Below, one piece after another: positions 1 to 7,675 of a stretch of DNA of 64,000 nt. Each line of letters opens with the position of its first letter. Positions within the stretch are counted from its first letter, which is position 1. The stretch comes from Pleomorphomonas sp. PLEO. Lineage in GTDB: Bacteria; Pseudomonadota; Alphaproteobacteria; Rhizobiales; Pleomorphomonadaceae. The position numbers and the translations under genes are program-made. The DNA lies in the NCBI RefSeq assembly GCF_041320595.1, contig NZ_CP166625.1:784501-848500 (forward strand), given 5' to 3'. The notes beneath the pieces are model-generated. The model was not told where the DNA came from. It was given only the letters and a program-made list of their open reading frames with translations, and ran no database searches.

Positions 1-1408
1 CGACATGCGGGAAGGCGGAACGGATGCGGGCCATCAGCGCATGCGTAGCGCGGGTCTGGGCGGTGGTCACGGCCCGACCATCGGCGCCACCGACATGCGT
101 CAGGTCGCGGTTCATGTCCCATTTGATGTAGGAGATGGCGAGCGAGGACAGCACCGCCGACATCTTCTCGAACAGGTAGTCGGTGACCTCGCGCCGCGTG
201 AGATCGAGCACCTGCTGATTGCGCGAGCGCAGGAAGGGGCGCCCTTCCACCTTCAGGGCCCAGTCGGGATGGGCGCGGTAGAGGTCGGACTCCTCGTTGA
301 CCATCTCCGGCTCGAACCAGATGCCGAACTGCATGCCGAGACCGGTCACATGGTCGACCAGAGGCTTCAGGCCATCGGGATACTTGCGCGGATCGACCGT
401 CCAGTCGCCCAGCGACGTGGTGTCGTCGTCGCGGCGACCGAACCAGCCGTCGTCGAGGACAAAGCGCTCGATGCCCAAGGCAGCGGCGGCGTCGGCCTGG
501 GCCTTGAGGGAGTCGAGGCGGTGGTCGAAGTAGTTGCCTTCCCAGGTGTTGAGCGTGACCGGGCGCGGGCTCATGCCGCCGCCCGGCCAGGACAGGATTT
601 CCGACCGCGCGAAGGCGTGCAGCGCAGCGGCGTCCTCGGCGGCGTAGACGACGGGGCTTTGATAGCTCTCTCCACGGGACAGGCGAATTTCGCCCGGCTC
701 GAACAGCGCGCCGAGATGGACGAGGCGACGACCATCATCGAGCGTATCGACGGCAACGAGATGGTTGCCGCTCCAGCCGAGGTGGAAGGCGAAGCGCGCC
801 GCGCCAACCGAAAGGCCGAGGTAGGGCTGGCGGTCGTGACTGGTGCGTCCGCGCCGGCTCTCCTGCAGGGTGATGCCGGGCGCGAGGTGGTGGCGGCGAA
901 TTTGGAATTCCCGCCCCCACATGCCGGTGAATTGGGTGGCGGTGGCGGTGCCCGCCGGCACCAGGAAGCTGCCGGCCATGCAGCGATCGAGCGTGTAGAG
1001 GCCGTCTTTGGTCGAGGTGAGCCGGGTCGACAGGCCGAACACACCGGTCTCGCTCGCTTGGATGGAGATCTCGATATCGATGCCGGCGATGGCGTCGCTT
1101 GCCGCGAGAATGGTCTTCGCGCCGTCGTGGCGGACCGTCCATCCGGAAAAATCGAGGATAAAGTCACGTCCGTCGCGATGGCCGGAGATGGCCGGCCAGC
1201 CGAACGCGCCAAGACCGGTCACCGGCAGCAGCACCGCCGAGGGAACGTCGATGTCCATGCCGTTGATACGGCTCGAACGCGGCACGTCAGGCCAGAAGCC
1301 GGGCGCCGCCGCATCGCGGCCAAAGGCCAGGATTTCGGGCATGCCGCGATCGGGCAGCCCGAGGGCGAGCGAAAGCGGACCGGCGGAGAGGGTGGCGATG
1401 GACGGCAT
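1..1408 (-). CDS. Alpha-galactosidase, GH36 family (3' end beyond window)
   Basis: Hydrolyses terminal alpha-1,6-galactose from oligosaccharides such as raffinose or galactomannan fragments. Translating the minus strand from the ATG at 1408 gives about 469 codons open to the left edge; GH36 enzymes are usually near 700 residues, so roughly the C-terminal third is missing. The N-terminal half is a beta-sandwich-like domain; the TIM barrel shows the family motifs NTWEGNYFD, LDDGWFG, GIWFEPEMVN and KWDMNRDLT. The Asp of KWD is the catalytic nucleophile in this family. The acid/base region lies past the edge. No signal peptide is seen, so it is probably cytoplasmic. It follows znuA on the same strand after about 200 bases and is probably a separate unit. 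The family is clear; the exact substrate is inference. Confidence 0.93.
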   Translation of the reverse strand, partial: MPSIATLSAGPLSLALGLPDRGMPEILAFGRDAAAPGFWPDVPRSSRINGMDIDVPSAVLLPVTGLGAFGWPAISGHRDGRDFILDFSGWTVRHDGAKTILAASDAIAGIDIEISIQASETGVFGLSTRLTSTKDGLYTLDRCMAGSFLVPAGTATATQFTGMWGREFQIRRHHLAPGITLQESRRGRTSHDRQPYLGLSVGAARFAFHLGWSGNHLVAVDTLDDGRRLVHLGALFEPGEIRLSRGESYQSPVVYAAEDAAALHAFARSEILSWPGGGMSPRPVTLNTWEGNYFDHRLDSLKAQADAAAALGIERFVLDDGWFGRRDDDTTSLGDWTVDPRKYPDGLKPLVDHVTGLGMQFGIWFEPEMVNEESDLYRAHPDWALKVEGRPFLRSRNQQVLDLTRREVTDYLFEKMSAVLSSLAISYIKWDMNRDLTHVGGADGRAVTTAQTRATHALMARIRSAFPHV

Positions 1409-1611
1409 GGACAGATCCCGGTTCGTTGGTCGGGCGAGGGTGGGCACAGGATTCCCCCATGCTTTCCCATCGCGATCATTGAGCCGGTATAGTTCGTCCT
1501 TAGTCCGCCGTTCCAGTGGCATTTCTGGTGAATCGAGATTTTGAGCCGAGATTCCCTGCTATCAGCACGAAATTACTTGTTGGATCGCAATCCGCGTCAC
1601 CGCCAGCAGTG

Positions 1612-2532
1612 TTACTGCTTCGGCGCGAGCGCCTCGGTGAGTGTGCCGATGTTGTGCCTGATCATGTCGACGTAGGTCGGCGCGGGGCCATCCTTTGCCG
1701 AGAGTGCGTCGGTGTAGAGTTCGCCGCCGACCACCGCCTTGGTCTCGGCGGCTATCTGATCGATGAGCCGGCGATCCTTGATGTTCTCGACGAAGATCGC
1801 GGGGATGGCGTCTTGGCGGATTTGCCGGATGAGGCGCGCGACGTCGGAAGCCGAGGCTTCGGATTCGGTGCTGACCCCCTCGGGGGCGAGAAGTTCGAGG
1901 CCATAGGCGGCGCCGAAATAGCCGAAGGCATCATGGCTGGTGATGATCTTGCGTCGATCGGCTGGCAGCGTCGACATGGCGGTGCGCGCCTCGGTGTCGA
2001 GCGCCTCCAGCTCGGCAATGTAGGCGGCGGCGTTGGCGTCGTAGATCGCCTTGCCCTCGGGGTCGGCGGCGTCGAGACCGGCGGCGACGTTCCTCACGTA
2101 GGTGACGGCGTTGGCAACGTCCTGCCAGGCGTGCGGGTCGACGCCTTGATGGTCGTGGCTGCTCGCCTCGGCGTCGCTATGGCCTTCTTCTTCGGCCATT
2201 TTTCGCGGGACGACGCCATCTGAAGCCACCGTGACCGGTCCTTTATAGCCCGAGGCTTCGGCAAGTCTGTCCATCCAGCCTTCAAAGCCGAGGCCGTTGA
2301 CGACGAGAAGCTTGGCCGCCGCGACCGCTTTGACGTTGTCGGGGGTCGGCTCGTAGACGTGGGCGTCTCCATCGGGGCCGACCAGCGTGGTGACGGCGAC
2401 CCGGTCACCGCCGACGCGGCCGACCATGTCGCCGAGGATGGAGAAGGAGGCGATCACCGGCAGCCGATCAGCGGCGCTGGCGGGGCCAGCCGCCAAGACG
2501 GCGAGAAGGCAAGCAAGAAGGAGGCGGCTCAT
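1612..2532 (-). CDS. znuA: Zinc ABC transporter periplasmic binding protein ZnuA
   Basis: Captures Zn2+ in the periplasm for a ZnuBC-type importer. The 306-residue product starts with a clear signal peptide (cleavage after ASA, about residue 20) and has the cluster-9 solute-binding fold: DAHVYEPTPDN, the VDPHAW motif and ITSHDAFGYF carry the expected His ligands. A His/acid-rich loop (EEEGHSDAEASSHDHQG) between the first two ligands is typical of zinc-specific members rather than Mn-binding ones. A perfect 18-bp Zur-type palindrome ends 12 bases before the start codon, which supports zinc specificity and Zur repression. The znuB and znuC partners are not adjacent and are not in this window. 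Confidence 0.92.
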   Translation of the reverse strand: MSRLLLACLLAVLAAGPASAADRLPVIASFSILGDMVGRVGGDRVAVTTLVGPDGDAHVYEPTPDNVKAVAAAKLLVVNGLGFEGWMDRLAEASGYKGPVTVASDGVVPRKMAEEEGHSDAEASSHDHQGVDPHAWQDVANAVTYVRNVAAGLDAADPEGKAIYDANAAAYIAELEALDTEARTAMSTLPADRRKIITSHDAFGYFGAAYGLELLAPEGVSTESEASASDVARLIRQIRQDAIPAIFVENIKDRRLIDQIAAETKAVVGGELYTDALSAKDGPAPTYVDMIRHNIGTLTEALAPKQ

Positions 2533-2544
2533 CGGACTCTCTAG

Positions 2545-2562
2545 GTTATGTTATAACATAAC
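2545..2562. promoter_or_regulatory. Zur operator in front of znuA
   Basis: GTTATGTTATAACATAAC is an exact 18-bp palindrome. It matches the published Zur signal pattern of alphaproteobacteria (GnnATGTTATAACATnnC type). It sits 12 bases upstream of the znuA start, so a bound repressor would cover the core promoter or the transcript start. The short distance also implies a very short 5' leader; a GAGAG ribosome-binding site fits between the box and ATG. Confidence 0.85.
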
Positions 2563-2691
2563 TATGGTTGGGCCGGACCGACGGCCCTGTCAAGGGGCGA
2601 CACAACCTATCCTATGTCCGTCTGGGAGAGGGTGGCAGTCGAAGCGCCAGTGCCGGAGATCGCTTGGATCTGGAGCTCCGATGGAAAACCT

Positions 2692-2925
2692 TTATCCCCT
2701 GGCGATCGTGAACCGCAGGATGGGGCCGTCCTTTTCCGTGGCCACCAGCTGGTGTCCCTGCTCGCGGCAGACATGGGGAATATCGATGGCCGCCATCGGA
2801 TCGGTGGCCTCGACGATCACGAGGCTGCCAGACGCGAGCGCTCGTAGCGCCTTGGCTGTCCTCAGCGCCGGCAAAGGGCAGTTGAGCCCCTTGAGGTCGA
2901 GGTACAAAGGGGCGTCCATAATCAC
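2692..2925 (-). CDS. TusA/SirA-family sulfurtransferase
   Basis: A 75-77 residue sulfur-carrier protein of the TusA family. It shows the signature LKGLNCPLPALRT, where the Cys of CPxP carries a persulfide. The family moves sulfur for tRNA thiolation, molybdenum cofactor or other targets; which one applies here is unknown. It is the last gene of a three-gene run after SCO1 and a 54-residue membrane protein. The GTG at 2925 overlaps the upstream stop as GTGA, suggesting translational coupling; an ATG six bases further in (2919) is an alternative start. Neither has a clear ribosome-binding site, which also points to coupling. Confidence 0.85.
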   Translation of the reverse strand: MIMDAPLYLDLKGLNCPLPALRTAKALRALASGSLVIVEATDPMAAIDIPHVCREQGHQLVATEKDGPILRFTIARG

Positions 2926-3086
2926 GGCAGGGCCGAACGGCAGAGATCGACGAAGGCGCGGAGGTTGTCCGATCCCGCCGACAGCGCCACACCGAATGCG
3001 ATGACGGCCAATGGCAGGGCGACCGAAGCGAAATAATCGGACATCCGCGCGCCCTTGCTCTTTTGGCTCTCGCGTTGCTCTGGCAT
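2922..3086 (-). CDS. Small single-pass membrane protein, function unknown
   Basis: An ATG at 3086 opens a 54-residue frame ending in TGA at 2922-2924. It starts four bases after the SCO1 stop and overlaps the next gene, so it fills the gap exactly, as a real operon gene would. The N terminus is basic and hydrophilic (MPEQRESQKSKGAR), followed by one hydrophobic stretch (about residues 18-37, ASVALPLAVIAFGVALSAG) and a short tail containing one Cys. It could tether or assist a copper or sulfur-transfer step, but no family is recognised. An internal ATG at codon 15 is an alternative start. Confidence 0.6.
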   Translation of the reverse strand: MPEQRESQKSKGARMSDYFASVALPLAVIAFGVALSAGSDNLRAFVDLCRSALP

Positions 3087-3090
3087 CGGC

Positions 3091-3702
3091 TCAGCTCCCG
3101 GCGATCAGCGTCTTCAGCTTCTGAAGCGCGCTGTCCTGATCTTCCATGTAGGCAATGGTGCCGTGGAAGCGACCATCGGCGCCGAACATGAAGCTCGATG
3201 CCGTATGATCCATGCCGTAGTCGCCATCGGTGCCGGGCACCTTGCGCGCGTAGACGCGGAAGGCCTTGATGGCGGCGTCGATCTGCTCGCGGCTGCCGGA
3301 GAGGCCGACGACGATATCGCCGAAGGACGACAGATAATCCTTCAGCACGGCGGGTGTGTCGCGCTCGGGATCAACGGTGACGAACAGCAAGTCGACCTTG
3401 GCGGCGTCCGTACCGAGCCGCTCCTTCAGGGCCGCGTATTCGCCGAGCGTGGTGGGGCAGACGTCGGGGCAGTGCGTATAGCCGAAGAAGATGACATGTG
3501 GCCGTCCGGCAAAGGTCTTGTCGGTCACGGCGTTGCCGTTCATGTCGACAAGGCTGAACGGGCCGCCGATGTCGGCCGCGGCGATACTGGTATTTTCCAT
3601 GAAGGGAAGCCGGCCGCCGAATACCAGCCAGCCTGTGGCGCCGAACAGCACCGCCACCAGCACCCATACGATGATGCGCAGAGCTTTCACTTCTTCCCCC
3701 AA
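3091..3702 (-). CDS. SCO1/SenC/PrrC-family copper/redox protein
   Basis: Membrane-anchored thioredoxin-fold protein that normally delivers copper to the CuA centre of cytochrome c oxidase. The 203-residue product has an N-terminal transmembrane anchor (about residues 8-28) and the motif THCPDVCP with C78 and C82. The third copper ligand is a distal His (H165 in GMDHTAS). All three ligands are present, so it should be functional. It heads a three-gene operon with a small membrane protein and a TusA-like protein. No oxidase gene is close by. Confidence 0.92.
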   Translation of the reverse strand: MGEEVKALRIIVWVLVAVLFGATGWLVFGGRLPFMENTSIAAADIGGPFSLVDMNGNAVTDKTFAGRPHVIFFGYTHCPDVCPTTLGEYAALKERLGTDAAKVDLLFVTVDPERDTPAVLKDYLSSFGDIVVGLSGSREQIDAAIKAFRVYARKVPGTDGDYGMDHTASSFMFGADGRFHGTIAYMEDQDSALQKLKTLIAGS

Positions 3703-3716
3703 CGTCGATAACCGAC

Positions 3717-3821
3717 CCTAGATCAACATGCGTTCTGACGAACGCAAATCGTTGCTCTAGGTCTTTGTTGTCGCATTGTTTTGCGGAAAACCGGCTTCCA
3801 CTTTTCCGCACAATGCCCTAG
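3717..3821. repeat. Dispersed hairpin repeat, copy 1
   Basis: About 105 bases made of two nested hairpins. The first is GCGTTC-tgac-GAACGC inside arms related to TAGAGCAAC/GTTGCTCTA; the second pairs GCGGAAAA with CTTTTCCGC. A nearly identical copy in inverted orientation lies at 28619-28718. The right-hand hairpin sits between SCO1 and dsbB. Such intergenic elements are common in Hyphomicrobiales genomes. Confidence 0.85.
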
Positions 3822-3872
3822 CGAAGAACGCCCATCGGTGAAATGCCATTCTTGCCGACGCCGAGCTGTCCG

Positions 3873-4373
3873 TCAGATCAGTGCGTTGCGACGAGCGAAG
3901 ATGCCGCGCCAGCTCATGATGCCGACGAATATCATCGACAGCGTGTCCCAGCCGGCAAACGACAGGCCGAACAGGCTGATCGTGGCTTCCGAACAAGAAA
4001 CCAGCCGGGTGCCTTTCACCGCTGCCATCAGATCGGCGGCGCTGTTGACCACGGTCGGCGTGCCGCCGCAGTCGGACGGGCCTTCCCATAGCTTCCACTC
4101 GGCGCCGGTATGATAGCCGGCGAGCACCGAACCGCACAAGAAAATGGCGCCGCCAACGAAATAGAGAAGGCGAGCAAGGCGTGGCATGCGTTTGGACAGG
4201 AGAAGGCCGACGAACAGGATCGGCAGGCCGGCATAATAGAAAAGGCGCTCTTCAAGGCAAAGCTTGCACGGCAGGTAGCCGCCGATGATTTGGAAGCCCC
4301 AGGCAGCGATAATGGCCAGAAGGCCAGCCAGAAACGCAAGGCCGGGAGCACGAATTGCGGCGGGAGCGGACAT
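3873..4373 (-). CDS. dsbB: Disulfide bond formation protein DsbB
   Basis: Inner-membrane quinone reductase that reoxidises DsbA. From the ATG at 4373 the protein has 166 residues and four hydrophobic segments. Both redox pairs are visible: C36/C39 in PCKLC after the first membrane segment, and C102/C127 (SDCGG and VSCSEA) in the second periplasmic loop. The reading frame stays open 40 codons further upstream, but that extension is basic, lacks family similarity, and would bury the first membrane helix. Typical DsbB length and topology support the start chosen. Confidence 0.9.
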   Translation of the reverse strand: MSAPAAIRAPGLAFLAGLLAIIAAWGFQIIGGYLPCKLCLEERLFYYAGLPILFVGLLLSKRMPRLARLLYFVGGAIFLCGSVLAGYHTGAEWKLWEGPSDCGGTPTVVNSAADLMAAVKGTRLVSCSEATISLFGLSFAGWDTLSMIFVGIMSWRGIFARRNALI

Positions 4374-4722
4374 GGAAACACCTGATCGTCGAGTGAGGCG
4401 AGTCCGGCCTAACAGCTTGGGGCGAGCCACGCAATCGGCGATTGGACATCTCTGATACACGGCAAATGGCAGCCGATTGCTCGTTTGCCACACGTATAAA
4501 GCAAGCCAGTGGGGGAGCGCCCCCGGCCGCGCCTAAAAGGCGCAACACATGCAAAACGAATTCCGGGGGGCTGGGGGGCTGGATTGAGCCGGAACCCGTC
4601 CGCAGCGTCATTGCCGGGGGACGAAGACATCCTGCTGGCCTCCCTTGGCGGCTCCAAGGCGGGATTGGGGCCAAACTGTGAAGATGATCAGAGCTTCGTG
4701 ATATTCGAGTGATGGTCGCGTC
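4374..4722. other. Intergenic region with two GC-rich hairpins
   Basis: About 350 bases with no convincing gene; the short open frames here have no family signature. Two adjacent perfect hairpins stand out: GGGGG-agcg-CCCCC at 4511-4524 and GCGCCT-aaa-AGGCGC at 4529-4543. On the minus strand these would lie in the dsbB upstream region; on neither strand is there a T-tract directly after them. Confidence 0.5.
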
Positions 4723-4920
4723 TCAGAAGTCGGCGGCGATGCCCTTTACCTCCCAATCGCCGTAGCGGCTCGGTTCGGGGCCGTTTCGGCCGCCGATCTC
4801 CTTCGGCCGGCTTTCGATGGCGGCGCGGCGGCGCTCCTCCGCCTCGGCCAGTGCGCGCCGAGCGGCGGGCGAAAGCACCTTTTCAGGCTGAGGGCTGGGT
4901 TTATCGGCGGTGTCGGTCAT
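4723..4920 (-). CDS. DUF1674 / SDHAF4-like succinate dehydrogenase assembly factor
   Basis: A 65-residue protein from the ATG at 4920. The C-terminal block GRNGPEPSRYGDWEVKGIAADF region matches the DUF1674 (SDHAF4) signature, whose eukaryotic members bind flavinylated SdhA during complex II assembly. The N-terminal part is a charged Ala/Glu/Arg helix. An upstream in-frame start exists 12 codons earlier but the extension adds nothing family-like. It faces htpX divergently across about 90 bases, as in many Hyphomicrobiales. The function is by family only. Confidence 0.88.
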   Translation of the reverse strand: MTDTADKPSPQPEKVLSPAARRALAEAEERRRAAIESRPKEIGGRNGPEPSRYGDWEVKGIAADF

Positions 4921-5009
4921 GCCAGCATCCTTGATGGCAGAGGGGAGACATACCATCTTGTTGTACTGAAAATCTGGCTCAGTTTAACAGCCGGAGACCG
5001 GAAGGACAG

Positions 5010-5990
5010 ATGAATTTCTTCAAGACCTCCCTCCTCCTCGCCGCCATGACGGCGATCTTCATGACCGCCGGCTATCTGATCGGCGGCCAGGGCGGCATGC
5101 TGATTGCGCTGGTGGTCGCCGCCGGCATGAATCTCTTCTCCTACTGGAACGCCGACAAGATGGTGCTGGCCATGCACCATGCTCGTCGCGTCGATCGGGC
5201 GGGTGCCCCGGAGTATTACGGGATCGTCGAGCGTCTTGCCGCCAACGCCGGCCTGCCGATGCCGGCCGTCTACGTCGTCGATAATCCGCAGCCGAACGCC
5301 TTTGCCACTGGCCGCGATCCGGAGCACGCCGCCGTCGCCGCCACGACCGGCCTCTTGCAGATGCTCGACCGTGACGAGATCGCCGGTGTGATGGCGCATG
5401 AACTTTCCCATGTCCAGAATCGCGACACGCTGATCATGACGGTGACGGCGACGATCGCCGGCGCCATTTCCATGCTGGCCAATTTCGGCTTGTTCTTCGG
5501 CTCGATGGGCCGCAACAGCGACAACCGGAGCCCACTCGGCGGCATCGGCGTGTTGCTCGCTGCCATTGTCGCGCCGCTCGCCGCCATGCTGGTACAGATG
5601 GCGATTTCGCGGACTCGCGAATATGCCGCCGACCGGCGTGGCGCCGAAATCTCCGGCAATCCGCTGGCGCTCGCGTCGGCTCTCGACAAGATTGCCGGCG
5701 CTGCCCATCGCGTGCCGAACATGACAGCGGAGCAAAATCCTGCTACGGCGCATCTGTTCATCATCAATCCGCTGTCTGGCACCAGGATGGACAACCTGTT
5801 TTCGACCCACCCGGACACCGACAACCGCATCCGCGCCCTGATGGCGATGGCGGATGACGGCGGTTTCCGGCGACCTGTTTCCGAGCCCGTGGCAGATGGT
5901 CCCTGGACCGCGCCGCGTCGTTCTCGGAGCGGCCCGTGGGGTGGGAGTGGTTCCGCCGGACGGCCTTCGAACCGTGGACCGTGGGGATGA
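5010..5990 (+). CDS. htpX: Membrane zinc metalloprotease HtpX
   Basis: Heat-shock-type M48 protease that degrades damaged membrane proteins. The 326 residues include two N-terminal membrane helices (about 8-26 and 27-45), the zinc motif HELSH at 130-134, a second pair of helices near 145-165 and 175-195, and the distal Glu ligand in [18 protein letters not shown] ribosome-binding site precedes the ATG. The last four bases (ATGA) overlap the start of rsmB, so the two are co-transcribed. The C-terminal tail is Arg/Gly/Pro-rich and probably unstructured. Confidence 0.96.
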   Translation: MNFFKTSLLLAAMTAIFMTAGYLIGGQGGMLIALVVAAGMNLFSYWNADKMVLAMHHARRVDRAGAPEYYGIVERLAANAGLPMPAVYVVDNPQPNAFATGRDPEHAAVAATTGLLQMLDRDEIAGVMAHELSHVQNRDTLIMTVTATIAGAISMLANFGLFFGSMGRNSDNRSPLGGIGVLLAAIVAPLAAMLVQMAISRTREYAADRRGAEISGNPLALASALDKIAGAAHRVPNMTAEQNPATAHLFIINPLSGTRMDNLFSTHPDTDNRIRALMAMADDGGFRRPVSEPVADGPWTAPRRSRSGPWGGSGSAGRPSNRGPWG

Positions 5991-7426
5991 CCGCAGACAA
6001 CAATGGCCGCAAGGGCGGCGGAAAAGCCGGCAATGGATTCAGGCCGGCACGTCCCCAGGATGGCCAGAAGGGCGCGTTCAAAGGCGCGCGTCCGCCGCAG
6101 GCTGGCCGTCGTCCGCCGAGGCCGCAAGGCATTGAAGCGCGTGCCGTCGCCGTGGAACTGGTGGCCGGCGTCCAGAAAGGCAAACTTCTCGACGCTTTGC
6201 TCGATCAGGGCGCCGCGGCAGAGCGCTATCAGCGCCTTGATCCGCGCGACCGGGGCCTTGCTCGTGCCATCGTCGGCTACGCGCTGCGCCGCAACGGCCA
6301 GATCAACGATGCGGTCGGCCGCTTTCTGACGCGGCCGCTACCCGACGATGCCGGTACGCTCAAGGCGGTGATCGCCGTGTCGGCCGCTCAAATCATGTTC
6401 ATGGATGCCGCCGACCATGCCGCCGTTGCGCTTGGTGTCGAGCTTGCCGGCATCGACAAGGCGGCCGCGCCCTTCAAGGGTGTGGTCAATGCCGTGCTGC
6501 GTCGCGTCTCCGAGAACAAGGCGGCCATCCTCGCCGAGCAGGATGCCGTCGCTCTCAACACGCCCGAGTGGCTGATGGAGCGTTGGAGCGCCAATTATGG
6601 GGCCGACGTCGCTCGCGATATCGCCGCCATGAACGCTTTCGAGCCGACCCTCGACCTCACCGTGAAGTCGGATCCCGACGGTTGGGCTGCCCGCCTTGGT
6701 GGCGTCAAGCTGCCCAACGGCTCGGTGCGCCTTCCCGTCACCGGCGCCGTCGAGAAGATCGACGGCTATGAAGAGGGTGGTTGGTGGGTGCAGGACGCCG
6801 CGGCTACGCTGCCGGTCCACTTGCTTGGCGATGTCAAAGGCAAGAAGGTTGTCGATCTCTGCGCGGCTCCCGGCGGCAAGACCGCCCAGCTCGCCGCGCT
6901 CGGTGCCAACGTCACCGCTCTCGACGTGTCCTATCACCGCCTGCAGCGTCTCGAGCGCAATCTCCGCCGGCTGGGTCTCAAGGCGGACCTCATCAAGGCC
7001 GACGCCACCGAATGGCTTGGCGGCACCTTCGACATGGTGTTGCTCGACGCGCCGTGCACGGCAACCGGCACGCTACGCCGCCACCCCGACGGCGCGGTGA
7101 GCAAGAAGCTGGCCGACGTCGCCTCGCTGGCCGCGATACAACGCCGGTTGATTGATCAGGCGATCCGCTTGCTGAGGCCGGGCGGGCTGATCGTCTTTTC
7201 CACCTGCTCGCTGGAGCCGGAGGAGGGCCCCGATCAGATCCGCCGCCTCAGGCTGATCGAAGCGCCGCTCGACGTGGTGCCGGTGACGGCGGACGAGGTG
7301 TTCGGTTTGGAGGAAATCGTCACGCCGGACGGCTTTATCCGCACGCTGCCGTCACACCTCAAGCTGGAAGATCCCAGGATGTCCGGCCTCGACGGTTTCT
7401 TCGCCGCGCGGTTGCGCCGTCAGTGA
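5987..7426 (+). CDS. rsmB: 16S rRNA m5C967 methyltransferase, RsmB/NOP family
   Basis: SAM-dependent enzyme making m5C in 16S rRNA. The 479-residue protein has a low-complexity basic N terminus (about residues 1-45, Gly/Lys/Arg/Pro-rich), a NusB-like RNA-binding domain (about 50-180) and a Rossmann methyltransferase domain. The SAM motif is [18 protein letters not shown]. The two catalytic Cys are in [16 protein letters not shown] and [11 protein letters not shown]. Its start overlaps the htpX stop as ATGA; a longer frame from 5936 would run into htpX and is not needed. Confidence 0.95.
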   Translation: MTADNNGRKGGGKAGNGFRPARPQDGQKGAFKGARPPQAGRRPPRPQGIEARAVAVELVAGVQKGKLLDALLDQGAAAERYQRLDPRDRGLARAIVGYALRRNGQINDAVGRFLTRPLPDDAGTLKAVIAVSAAQIMFMDAADHAAVALGVELAGIDKAAAPFKGVVNAVLRRVSENKAAILAEQDAVALNTPEWLMERWSANYGADVARDIAAMNAFEPTLDLTVKSDPDGWAARLGGVKLPNGSVRLPVTGAVEKIDGYEEGGWWVQDAAATLPVHLLGDVKGKKVVDLCAAPGGKTAQLAALGANVTALDVSYHRLQRLERNLRRLGLKADLIKADATEWLGGTFDMVLLDAPCTATGTLRRHPDGAVSKKLADVASLAAIQRRLIDQAIRLLRPGGLIVFSTCSLEPEEGPDQIRRLRLIEAPLDVVPVTADEVFGLEEIVTPDGFIRTLPSHLKLEDPRMSGLDGFFAARLRRQ

Positions 7427-7443
7427 AAGCGGAATGCAAGGCT

Positions 7444-7480
7444 GGGGCGTTTCCGCGTTCATGAACTGCGGAAGCGCCCT
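7444..7480. repeat. Imperfect palindrome / hairpin after rsmB
   Basis: GGGCGTTTCCGC pairs with GCGGAAGCGCCC (one G-U) around the small palindrome GTTCATGAAC. It starts 18 bases after the rsmB stop and has no T-tract, so it may be a dispersed hairpin element that also ends transcription weakly. Confidence 0.5.
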
Positions 7481-7675
7481 ATCTTATTGAAGAAAAGAGA
7501 TTTCTTCGGGCGAGCCGATATCTGCCCCGCTCGGAAATGCCGCATCTGTCGATAAAATTGATCGGCTCCGCATACCAGTTGGTAACCAAGCCGGGCGTCT
7601 CATGCCGTGATGAGCGCCTCCGGTCCCGCCGGAGGGCGAGTGATTCTTGCTCCAGCACCGAAAGGGGGCCTGACG

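Noticed and set aside
5-1492. A 495-codon plus-strand frame
   Set aside because: It is the antisense shadow of the GH36 alpha-galactosidase, whose minus-strand frame carries the KWDMNRD motif and is missed only because it runs off the left edge.
1605-1619. AGCAGT-gtt-ACTGCT inverted repeat at the znuA stop
   Set aside because: Short AT/GC-mixed 6-bp stem overlapping the stop codon, no T-tract; too weak to call a terminator.
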